52,637 bases of DNA from an uncultured Bacteroidales bacterium (lineage in GTDB: Bacteria; Bacteroidota; Bacteroidia; Bacteroidales; Paludibacteraceae). Positions 33,024-40,829 of the stretch are shown piece after piece (the first letter of the stretch is position 1; every line of letters begins with the position of its first letter). Under the pieces are notes generated by a model. It was not told where the DNA came from and did not search any database. It worked only from the letters and a program-made list of their open reading frames with translations. Both the position numbers and the translations under genes were made by a program. The DNA is taken from assembly GCA_937891975.1 (NCBI GenBank), contig CALAUA010000023.1, forward strand, positions 1 to 52,637, written 5' to 3'.

Positions 33024-34859
33024 TTATTTACTAGTCATCACGCGCTGCAATTCGCCCTTTTCTGATGAGATAGCCATCACATCATTGGTCAAACCTTCCT
33101 CAATAGGTTGCTTATAGGTAAAACTCAATTCTCTACGACCATCAGCATACGTTCTGCGACTAATTATTGACGGCTCACGAGCAGCTATGCCATATTGTGA
33201 ATAAAGTGTCTTGGCAATGGATGCAGATATATCCATAATGTTTTTATCTACAGCTGCACGCACTTGTTGCAACAAACTCTGCTGACCACCAACTGATTTA
33301 TTCATCAGTACCTCCTCACGTACTACGCCCACTGACTCATATGGGCGCAAGACAGCCGACTTGCTACTTACCATCTTGTAACAATCCTCCGACTTACGAA
33401 CGTGCATCATAGGGTCGCCATATAAATTAAACTCACATATTGTCAATGCATGTATCGGACAACCTGGGTGATGTTTAAACGTATGAATGCGAGCTTGGAA
33501 AAAGGCAGAACCTGCCGTAAAACCACGCATAATATAGAAATTAAATGCCTTAGCTAGCACATCCGACGCAGATATACTACCTCCATTATTATCACCTGCA
33601 CCGTATGCTATACGAGATGAACCTACATATGTCAGCGTATTGGTATTTAATGCTGTCAAAAGCATGCATTCACGCTTAGAATAACCGATAAACTTACCAC
33701 CATAGCATGCTTGAGTAAATAGTATATTAGGTACTGTGGAACTTGATAGTATATCTGGATTAATACCTTCACCACCGCCTATTTCATCTGCAAAACCATA
33801 AAATCCTCTTGCATCACGACCACCACCACCGTGCATATTGAAGAAGATATAATTTGCTTCTCGATTAAACACTGGTGGATATTGCTCACCTGTATTTGGC
33901 ATAATCATTACCAACGGTGTAGTGAAAACACGATCTTGGTATAGCATAGTATTAGGAAAATCAACGCTATAACGAGGGAAGATGTCATATTGTGCTAAGT
34001 CATCTGTGATGGTCATAGTCACATTGCGCCAATGTGGGTCACATTGTGCATAAGCCTGACGCACATCCACCATACAATGATTCTCCAACACACGAACCAT
34101 ATACTCTTCCAAATCTCTCAATGTACTATCCATTGCCAGAGGCAAACGACCCACGTAGAAGAGCGCATCGTACTTGAATATATCTTGCGACATCAATTTT
34201 CGCTCCATTTCCTCACCATAAGGATAGGCATATAGCAAGTCGGTATCAAAACTCCTATCATCATTAGGTACAAAGTTGGGCAGATTTGGCATCGGTACTT
34301 CCTTATCACTACCGATGATAAAGACATATTCCGTTTCTGGTAGTTTATCTCTCACCTCTGCATCGTGTTGATCCTTCAAAATGTCAGCATATTCATACCA
34401 ACTATTCGCAGGACCTAATGATACGTGCTTTGGAGCACCAAACAATGGTTTCTTCAGATATGTATAATCACTTGCATCTAGCACTTTGTATACAACACCC
34501 AATTTACGCATATTTTTCACATACCAGTCTATCACTTCTGCTATAGTGCCTACATTTGTATGCCAACGCTTTGCCAAACTAACCATATTAGTCAAGATAA
34601 AACCACGAGCTTGTACAGGCGTTGAATTCTCCTCTTCCTGGGGAGCAACAGGTATCTCGGGTGCATCAGTATTGGTATTAATATCGCCATTAAAGGTTGC
34701 ATTTGGACGAGCAGCATCTGTATTTGTGCCTGCATCTTCCGTAGGTTGTTCTACCACGGGGAACAAGCCCTCCAACTTTGTACCACACTCTGGACAAAAA
34801 GCAAATACTTCCTCTAATTTAGTGCCACATTCTGGGCAAAATCGTACACTTATCTTCAT
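33024..34859 (-). CDS. Zinc-ribbon C25 (gingipain-fold) cysteine peptidase, cytosolic
   Basis: 611 residues. The N-terminus has two CPECGTKLE repeats (Cys8, Cys11, Cys22, Cys25) forming one zinc ribbon, then a disordered linker. From about residue 85 the protein matches peptidase family C25: the catalytic His lies in FNMHGGGGRDARG (His343) and the catalytic Cys in LFTQACYGGKF (Cys385), followed by TYVGSSRIAYG and LYGDPMM. C25 shares the caspase-like fold. Known gingipains are secreted, but here no signal peptide or sorting domain is present, so the enzyme should act in the cytosol. I chose the ATG at 34859 directly before the ribbon; a start at 34922 would overlap the upstream gene. Substrate and trigger are unknown. 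Confidence 0.87.
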   Translation of the reverse strand: MKISVRFCPECGTKLEEVFAFCPECGTKLEGLFPVVEQPTEDAGTNTDAARPNATFNGDINTNTDAPEIPVAPQEEENSTPVQARGFILTNMVSLAKRWHTNVGTIAEVIDWYVKNMRKLGVVYKVLDASDYTYLKKPLFGAPKHVSLGPANSWYEYADILKDQHDAEVRDKLPETEYVFIIGSDKEVPMPNLPNFVPNDDRSFDTDLLYAYPYGEEMERKLMSQDIFKYDALFYVGRLPLAMDSTLRDLEEYMVRVLENHCMVDVRQAYAQCDPHWRNVTMTITDDLAQYDIFPRYSVDFPNTMLYQDRVFTTPLVMIMPNTGEQYPPVFNREANYIFFNMHGGGGRDARGFYGFADEIGGGEGINPDILSSSTVPNILFTQACYGGKFIGYSKRECMLLTALNTNTLTYVGSSRIAYGAGDNNGGSISASDVLAKAFNFYIMRGFTAGSAFFQARIHTFKHHPGCPIHALTICEFNLYGDPMMHVRKSEDCYKMVSSKSAVLRPYESVGVVREEVLMNKSVGGQQSLLQQVRAAVDKNIMDISASIAKTLYSQYGIAAREPSIISRRTYADGRRELSFTYKQPIEEGLTNDVMAISSEKGELQRVMTSK

Positions 34860-34881
34860 AATAGTGTTGTTTTTTCTATAA

Positions 34882-35385
34882 TCACCATTCGCATTTGCGG
34901 AACGAATGTTTCTCATGATCAATAGTTTCTCGGTAATTCATTGTATTACTATTGAGTTTCAACATCTTATATTCTCTCGGAACGGCAGCACCACGATTAT
35001 CTGTCATATGCAATTCCAATAGTTCATCATTCTCCTTTTTCCACTTGAACCAACCATTGCCATATGGCAGCAAATCTTCCTCAAAAATATCATCACTGGT
35101 ATTCCACTCTCTACCCCAGTAGTAGTCATCACCTGCAGGCTCTGTTGTATACACGCGATACCAGCCTGTATCTGCTGTATGTTGCCATTTTCCAAGCATC
35201 AAAGTATCCAAGACTATATCTTCAAACATTATCAACCCATGGGTTGGCTCGGCAGCATCTTCCACCTCAATAGCTTCCATCACCGAGTCATCTTCCGATA
35301 AGTAGTGTTTGTACATATAGTAACCACCTAGCAGCAGTACGGTCAATGCCAACAAGATTAGAATTGTAGTTATTAATTTACGCAT
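34882..35385 (-). CDS. Membrane-anchored protein with lipocalin-like region (167 aa)
   Basis: An N-terminal membrane anchor (LITTILILLALTVLLLGGYY) is followed by an acidic linker and a beta-rich domain starting LGKWQHTADTGWYRVY and ending with MLKLNSNTMNYRETI. A GxW start and this strand spacing recall lipocalin-like domains of Bacteroidota, but the match is by eye only. Probably periplasmic and attached to the inner membrane. 22 bases separate it from both neighbours in the operon (transglutaminase-like gene upstream, C25 gene downstream). Confidence 0.7.
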   Translation of the reverse strand: MRKLITTILILLALTVLLLGGYYMYKHYLSEDDSVMEAIEVEDAAEPTHGLIMFEDIVLDTLMLGKWQHTADTGWYRVYTTEPAGDDYYWGREWNTSDDIFEEDLLPYGNGWFKWKKENDELLELHMTDNRGAAVPREYKMLKLNSNTMNYRETIDHEKHSFRKCEW

Positions 35386-35407
35386 AAGTATTTGATTTTT
35401 ACAATAG

Positions 35408-37048
35408 TTATAGTGCGATTATCTGTGCCTCTTGATTATTCATTCCAGGCATCGTTTTTCCTACAGGTGCGCCAATATATGTTGGGTCACACACAGTGTA
35501 GCGCACATTTTTATATAGCAAATAATCTCCATTCACTTCTTGCTTAAAATGTACGGCAGTAGCTAGGTGTCCTGGATAGTACACAAACACTACTTCAAGT
35601 CCTAGCAAGTCACGCACCAATCGTGAAAACAAAATACTGCGATCTTCGCAATCAGCATACGGATAGTGTAAGGTCTCCGTTGCGAAGAATACACGATCCC
35701 CACCCCACACTTTGTCGTCATATTCATATGTGAGGGCAGTCTGCACAAAATTAAGTATCTTATTGACTGCATCGCGCTCACTCAATCCCTCAATTGAACG
35801 TTTGAGCGTAGGATACAAAGTGGTTTTAATCGATTTCTCCAATGGCGTATTGGCATACACTGCCCAACGAGTAGTTGAGTTGTCGCCAATATACGCTGAT
35901 GGATAATCATTGTAAAAGTCTATATTATTCTTGTTGACCGACACATTAGCTATCACGCCATATTTCGATGATAGTTTGCGAGGTGCTGTAGCTTGATTAT
36001 CAAGTTTCTGTTCGCTTCGCATCTGTAAAGAGATAGATTTCTCTTTATCAAACGAAGCCTTGCATATATGTAGCTTCTTGGTGTTGCAATTCAATGGATA
36101 GAACTTGGTACCATCAATCATGAAGTACGACATTGAGAGGATATTGTATTGACTAGCTACTAGCAGATACAAATGATTTTCTTCATATGCCAATCGCATT
36201 TTATATCCTGATTGTGCCAATATGTACGCTTGCATCATCACTGCTTCGTTGGTCTTACCATATTTCTTTTCGCATACGGCTTGCAGCATTTCAATATATG
36301 CCCAATCGCAGAGTGCTAAACTCTTGCGTACGTTCAATGCATTATCAATCACAATATCGTATTTTGCATCCGACAATTTGTTCCAAGTATCTGCCAAGTG
36401 TTTTTCGCTTATCTCTTTCAATTTTAGGTCATCCGATACAGGGAAACCTACCGACACCAAGGTGCCATAGAACGAGATCGATACTCTCTCGAATGGAATT
36501 TCCTCTTTGGGTGCTACTGGAGCTAACGGCTGAGGTTGAGGAGCAGGTGCAGGAATCTTAATCACCTCTGGCTTCACTAGAATAGGTGCAGATTCTGGCT
36601 TTGCTTCTGGCTTAGGTTCTGGCTTAGGTTCTGACTTAGGTTGTGGCTTAGGTTCTGGTGTTGGCTCTGGTATTGGCTCTGGCTTTAATTCCGGTGCCAC
36701 CTCGGGTTTATCTTCAGGCTTTTGCTCGGGTTTTACCTCTGGTTGTGGTTCTGGCTTCACCTCTGGTTGTGGTTCTGGCTCTTGGTACACCACAGGTGGT
36801 ACAGGCTTTTCCTGCTTGGGTTCTACAGCAGGAAAAGCATTAAACTGCTCCCAGTTCTTACGCATAAACTCAGCATAACGATCATTACATTCTTTACGAA
36901 ATGCATCGAACTCTGCTTGTTGATCACTCTTCATTTGTGAAAAGCGCTCACGTTGTCGCTTCTGAATCTCTTCAAAAGTTTTCGACTGAGCATAACTGCC
37001 CAGCGAAACCAATAACAACGTTGCAATGATAATACCAGTACGTGACAT
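35408..37048 (-). CDS. Exported Pro-rich, transglutaminase-like protein (546 aa)
   Basis: Signal peptide MSRTGIIIATLLLVSLGSYA, then a short Gln/Arg-rich coiled coil (about 22-70) and a tract of about 75 residues made of PEP-type repeats (PEPQPEVKPE, PEPKPQPKSEPK; about 85-165), probably an extended periplasmic spacer. The C-terminal part has a transglutaminase-like triad: Cys467 in YADCEDRSILF, His500 in LATAVHF and Asp521 in TVCDPTY. A protease, peptide crosslinking or cell-wall role is possible. The repeats encode a regular DNA pattern (36570-36790), which is coding and not a separate repeat element. It precedes the 167-aa gene by 22 bases. Confidence 0.8.
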   Translation of the reverse strand: MSRTGIIIATLLLVSLGSYAQSKTFEEIQKRQRERFSQMKSDQQAEFDAFRKECNDRYAEFMRKNWEQFNAFPAVEPKQEKPVPPVVYQEPEPQPEVKPEPQPEVKPEQKPEDKPEVAPELKPEPIPEPTPEPKPQPKSEPKPEPKPEAKPESAPILVKPEVIKIPAPAPQPQPLAPVAPKEEIPFERVSISFYGTLVSVGFPVSDDLKLKEISEKHLADTWNKLSDAKYDIVIDNALNVRKSLALCDWAYIEMLQAVCEKKYGKTNEAVMMQAYILAQSGYKMRLAYEENHLYLLVASQYNILSMSYFMIDGTKFYPLNCNTKKLHICKASFDKEKSISLQMRSEQKLDNQATAPRKLSSKYGVIANVSVNKNNIDFYNDYPSAYIGDNSTTRWAVYANTPLEKSIKTTLYPTLKRSIEGLSERDAVNKILNFVQTALTYEYDDKVWGGDRVFFATETLHYPYADCEDRSILFSRLVRDLLGLEVVFVYYPGHLATAVHFKQEVNGDYLLYKNVRYTVCDPTYIGAPVGKTMPGMNNQEAQIIAL

Positions 37049-37163
37049 AATAAATTTAGGGAGTAGTTACCAATTCTATGTAGTTCATTAACTCATCAAC
37101 CTTGATTTGAGCACCCCAATTACAGGTGCTCAAATCATAGTTGTAAAAAATGCTTAGGGCTGA

Positions 37164-37742
37164 TTACTTACCTTGAGCCTCTTGCATACGTTTCATTTTA
37201 TCCTCTGCAAACTTGCGGAACTCCTCGCGATTAAACTCTATCTCAAGCTCTTCATTTGCATCCAAACGACTAGTCAAATCTTCTAGCAATTTTTGTTTTG
37301 GAATTTGAATGCCAATCCAATATTCGAACAAACCATCTTGGAGAACAAAACCTTTCTCGCAGATTTGCTCAGCATCGTTCAACTCGCGCTCTACCAATGT
37401 AGCAAACTCGCCCTCAATCAAACTCTGTACTTTAGAAGCTGCTGCCTCACCTGTCACATTGCGGCTGTAGTCGGTAGAAAGACCTTGTACAAAACCACCT
37501 AATTTCTCGCGAACCATAGCTTTAGCTTGTTGTAGAGCTGCGCGACGAGCATTTTGTTGATTTACTGCAGTAGAGGTACCTGTACCACGGAAGTAAGCAG
37601 CATCGTCAAATCCAGCTTCTGCACAAGGTACCTCAATAGCGGTACGTTGATAACCAGGATTTTGTGCCAAAGGAGCTTGTTTTTTACTAGCGCAAGATGC
37701 GCACAAAGCTACTACGAGCATTGCCAAAATAATCTTTTTCAT
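37164..37742 (-). CDS. LPP20-like lipoprotein (192 aa)
   Basis: Lipobox CASC with Cys17 after MKKIILAMLVVALCAS. The mature protein has the LPP20-like pattern YFRGTGTSTAVNQQNARRAA followed by KAMVREKLGGFVQGL and a final strand LFEYWIGIQIP, then a charged helix (LDANEELEIEFNREEFRKFA). Presumably in the outer membrane or periplasm. Spacings of 79 bases from the 830-aa gene and 115 from the transglutaminase-like gene. One of four LPP20-like proteins in the operon, and the one closest to the textbook domain. Confidence 0.87.
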   Translation of the reverse strand: MKKIILAMLVVALCASCASKKQAPLAQNPGYQRTAIEVPCAEAGFDDAAYFRGTGTSTAVNQQNARRAALQQAKAMVREKLGGFVQGLSTDYSRNVTGEAAASKVQSLIEGEFATLVERELNDAEQICEKGFVLQDGLFEYWIGIQIPKQKLLEDLTSRLDANEELEIEFNREEFRKFAEDKMKRMQEAQGK

Positions 37743-37821
37743 TGTTCTGTAAATTTAATTGTGTTGTGTATTATGCCTACTCACTTCTTAGGCTTTTCGG
37801 CTTTCTCCTATACGTGTGATA

Positions 37822-40314
37822 TTATAGTTGGTTAATCATGCCATTGGTTAGACGGTCATAATCGCCCATCGTAAATGGTGTACTACCAGCCGACTCAGGT
37901 TGCCAAGTCCTCACCTTTATCAATGGATATTGCTCATCAGTCGCATCTATCAATAGGAACAAATAACCATGGTCACCATAGTTCGATGAATAGTAGTCTT
38001 GTAGCAAGCAAATACCATACATGCTACTTTGCTGACTTTGCTCTACCTTGGTGTTACCAAACTTGATATTAATCCACTCCTTTTTCGTGCGTTTCAAACG
38101 GTTGATATACTCACCCTTTGACATCTTATTATATACATAGCCGTGCAACTGCAAGTTGTGAGTATCCCCCGTTTGCTCGCTCTTCATCAGTTTACGTCCT
38201 GTGATAATCACCGCATCATCTGAGAAAATGGACTCAATATAATCCCAGCGTTGCAACGAGAAAGCGGTCTTGTAATTTTCCATGAAGTTAATCAATGCCA
38301 ATCGCGCTGTTTCGTCTATATCCGTGTTACCCATAATATTACGTGCAGCACGCTCTTCCAACGCAAATTGTACACCATCAATCTTATTTGTCTGATCAAA
38401 TACAAACACCACATTCTCTAATTGTGTCTTGCCTTGAGAGAAGGTAAATTGCATCGGTATACTGCGGCATTGCACGTCTTCGCCTAGCGCCACGTAATGA
38501 CAACCAGCAGTACTGATTACACGCGCATTGCCATATTTAATGAGGCGTTCATATTGCCTATAACCATTTGGGGTGAAGTATTGTGATAACAACTCGTAAT
38601 TATCATCATTGTTCCTTATTGCCTCACAAACTGCCAACACAATGGCTTGGTAAGCTGTCGAATCTACATCTGCCACTTTATGCACTTCTTTTTCAATTTT
38701 TTGCACTACGATATTTTGGTGCATATCAGTTGAGTTTTTCGAGTCTTCCTCTTTCGAAGTGGCATGTAGTGCGACTGATTCATGCACTATCATCACATCG
38801 TTTATTGCCACTCCATCATAGTCAAAACGCGTCTTGTGCTTTGCAATCACCAATGGCAACTCTGCATCAAAGTTCGCCTCATCTTCATAGCGATATTCCA
38901 CACGCACTTTTATCATCTGAGGTTGGTTATCTTCGGGCAAGAACAAGTACGACCATCCGTCTTTCGCCGTGTGGACATCGCTCCAACCAGCATTGGCATT
39001 GTATGTAAAGTTCAGACTTGTGATAGGTTGCTCTTGATAACGGAAGCTCAATTTGATTTCCGATGTACTACCTGGTATATGTCCATCGCAGGTTATGCGC
39101 ACATCTTTCAACACCTCTTTGATTTTATTTTGCAGGTAGATGTTCACATTCATTTTCATCTTCGTTTCTGGATCGGTAATCATAATATGACCATTATTCT
39201 CCAAGTCTGCCCACAGCACTTGTGCTGCATACAAATATCTTAAACCATCACCCACAGCACCCTTCTTCAGCATCTCTTGTGCCATCAATGCATACTCTAA
39301 AATTTTGTTCTCTTTCGCCTTGATAGACCCACCTACTGTTTGAGTCATTTTCTCATTCACTAGTTTGGCCACCTCTTTGCTGTCTTCTATGTAGCGACTT
39401 ACCGAACGAGAAGCAGAGTACGCATTCATAAACGCCAGATACGGATCTATCTGTGCTAGTTTATTTTTTGTACGCTGCAAGATTGCTTTGGCTTCTTCCA
39501 GATTGCCTTCGTTAATAAAACTATCGGCATTTTTCAGATAATTGTAACATATATCTAATTCTTCCTCTATCAGCACATCATACTTATCCGTAATCAGTTC
39601 GCGTTTGATTACCGCCATTGCATATCCCACTTTTTTAGTAAAGTAAGATTTAGTTTCGATTAGTTTAATCAATGCGCTATCAGTCAGATACAAGTCTTCC
39701 ACCAACATTTGTTTCACCGACTCTTCTAGTGCCATCATACGTTCTTTACCTGCTTTGCCCGCCTCAATATCTATCTCCTCAAATGCGGTAAAAAACGCAT
39801 CCGACTCGTAATAGCCCCACTCATCTGGACGCAAATCGGCTTGACCTGCTTCTTCATCGCCTGCGTCGCCGCAATTGCGAAACTCAGTAAACTGTACTTG
39901 TATGTTTCCTGCTACAGCCACTTGACATAAAATGTACACACGCACGCCCCCATTAGACAGGGTTTGTCTGTAGCGACATACCTCATTAATCGGCACCTTA
40001 AAATCCGACACTAAACTTTGTAACTTGCCACTAGTGATGGCATTCTCCACATCTTGCGAGTTAAACGCCAAACCAAGCGACATAATAGAATGTTGCAACA
40101 CCAGTCCCATTGCTTTATTGTGCGCACTCTCTTCGGTGGCTCCAGTAGCCGACTCTACCACATAGCGATAGGTTTCATTCTCGGCTTTTGGAATAAGTCT
40201 CACCCAACGAGGCGTCGCAGCCGACACCATAAGCGACATGCATAGCACACCCACGCACAACAGACTGCGTACCAAAGAATTAAAGCTTAATTTCAACAAG
40301 TTTGAATAGTGCAT
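37822..40314 (-). CDS. Large exported protein: LPP20-like, helical, and NTF2-like domains (830 aa)
   Basis: First gene of the operon. An N-terminal signal (VRSLLCVGVLCMSLMVSAA) precedes an LPP20-like domain (about 38-150: YRYVVESATGATEESAHNKA; VRVYILCQVAVAG). A long helical region follows (about 190-400, with TPR-like ADSFINEGNLEEAKAILQR), then beta-sandwich-like segments (about 420-530). The C-terminal part (about 680-820, with FMENYKTAFSLQRWDYIESI and GYLFLLIDATDEQYPLIKVR) looks like an NTF2-type domain. Similar large proteins occur in Bacteroidales but I know no assigned function. Possibly a periplasmic scaffold for the lipoproteins. The promoter lies 97 bases upstream. Confidence 0.77.
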   Translation of the reverse strand: MHYSNLLKLSFNSLVRSLLCVGVLCMSLMVSAATPRWVRLIPKAENETYRYVVESATGATEESAHNKAMGLVLQHSIMSLGLAFNSQDVENAITSGKLQSLVSDFKVPINEVCRYRQTLSNGGVRVYILCQVAVAGNIQVQFTEFRNCGDAGDEEAGQADLRPDEWGYYESDAFFTAFEEIDIEAGKAGKERMMALEESVKQMLVEDLYLTDSALIKLIETKSYFTKKVGYAMAVIKRELITDKYDVLIEEELDICYNYLKNADSFINEGNLEEAKAILQRTKNKLAQIDPYLAFMNAYSASRSVSRYIEDSKEVAKLVNEKMTQTVGGSIKAKENKILEYALMAQEMLKKGAVGDGLRYLYAAQVLWADLENNGHIMITDPETKMKMNVNIYLQNKIKEVLKDVRITCDGHIPGSTSEIKLSFRYQEQPITSLNFTYNANAGWSDVHTAKDGWSYLFLPEDNQPQMIKVRVEYRYEDEANFDAELPLVIAKHKTRFDYDGVAINDVMIVHESVALHATSKEEDSKNSTDMHQNIVVQKIEKEVHKVADVDSTAYQAIVLAVCEAIRNNDDNYELLSQYFTPNGYRQYERLIKYGNARVISTAGCHYVALGEDVQCRSIPMQFTFSQGKTQLENVVFVFDQTNKIDGVQFALEERAARNIMGNTDIDETARLALINFMENYKTAFSLQRWDYIESIFSDDAVIITGRKLMKSEQTGDTHNLQLHGYVYNKMSKGEYINRLKRTKKEWINIKFGNTKVEQSQQSSMYGICLLQDYYSSNYGDHGYLFLLIDATDEQYPLIKVRTWQPESAGSTPFTMGDYDRLTNGMINQL

Positions 40315-40410
40315 TTCTCTATATATTTTTTTGTATAGTCAAAATAATAAGCAACAATATTGCTGTGTAAAAACAGCAAGACAACTGCGTACCTTTTTCG
40401 TACGACGCCG

Positions 40411-40441
40411 CAAAGTTAGTAAAAATATTTATCATACGCAA
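40411..40441 (-). promoter_or_regulatory. Promoter of the 13-gene zinc-ribbon/LPP20 operon
   Basis: Minus strand: TTG (40439-40441), a 20-base spacer, TAACTTTG (40411-40418). It lies 97 bases before the first ATG. Gaps inside the operon are mostly under 35 bases and none contains another clear match, so this promoter may drive all 13 genes. Confidence 0.75.
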
Positions 40442-40450
40442 GCATTTGCG
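40437..40450. promoter_or_regulatory. Perfect inverted repeat over the operon -33 box
   Basis: CGCAA (40437-40441), GCAT, TTGCG (40446-40450). It overlaps the -33 TTG, the position expected for a repressor or activator site. The short arms mean chance cannot be excluded. Confidence 0.4.
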
Positions 40451-40526
40451 AAAAAAAATTAATTTTTCCTTATTTTATCGTTCGCTAGCGATAGCAGCTT
40501 CTGATATCCCCCCTATAGCGCAACAT

Positions 40527-40602
40527 CCTCTAAACTATTAGGCAACACTACTGCCATCTTATAGCTCGCTTGCGAGCGTCCACTAAACACTAAACACTAA
40601 AC
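40527..40602. repeat. Intergenic repeat, copy R4 (reverse)
   Basis: Read on the minus strand: GTTTAGTGG, a hairpin GCTCGC-AA-GCGAGC (40564-40577), a second small hairpin GGCA...TGCC, then TAGTTTAGAGG. It resembles R1-R3 with an enlarged centre. This and the 11-bp array occupy the 514-base gap between 40315 and 40829; no gene is present there. Confidence 0.55.
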
Positions 40603-40614
40603 TACCCTTACTTA

Positions 40615-40680
40615 TTACGTATCATTTACGTAGGATATACGTAACATATACGTAGGATATACGTAGGATAAACGTAACAT
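40615..40680. repeat. Six in-phase 11-bp direct repeats centred on TACGTA/ACGTA
   Basis: Contiguous units: TTACGTATCAT, TTACGTAGGAT, ATACGTAACAT, ATACGTAGGAT, ATACGTAGGAT, AAACGTAACAT. The period is exactly 11, close to one helical turn, and each unit holds ACGTA. A single related site, CTACGTAG, lies at about 40725. The array lies 174 bases from the operon promoter and 88 from the relA/spoT -33 box, so it may be a multi-site operator. Confidence 0.85.
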
Positions 40681-40767
40681 TTAGCCACCCTTACCGAAGC
40701 ATCACCAAAGAACTAACCGCACATCTACGTAGTAAAAAAGAAAGAATGCTATATTTTTTTCAAAAAA

Positions 40768-40799
40768 TTTGCATATCTGCGAAAAAATATGTACCTTTG
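40768..40799 (+). promoter_or_regulatory. Promoter for relA/spoT
   Basis: TTTG (40768-40771), a 20-base spacer, TACCTTTG (40792-40799), exactly the Bacteroidota consensus. It is 30 bases before the ATG at 40830 and rules out an in-frame start at 40746. Confidence 0.82.
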
Positions 40800-40829
40800 C
40801 GGGCTAATTTTTGCAAATGCAATCAGATT

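Noticed and set aside
36570..36790. Regular direct repeats resembling a minisatellite or CRISPR
   Set aside because: They encode the PEP-type stalk of the transglutaminase-like protein; no spacers of constant length.
40615..40680. CRISPR array
   Set aside because: The 11-bp units are contiguous without spacers and no cas genes are nearby.
40746..40829. N-terminal extension of relA/spoT
   Set aside because: It lies upstream of or within the gene's own promoter (40768-40799) and shows no family similarity.
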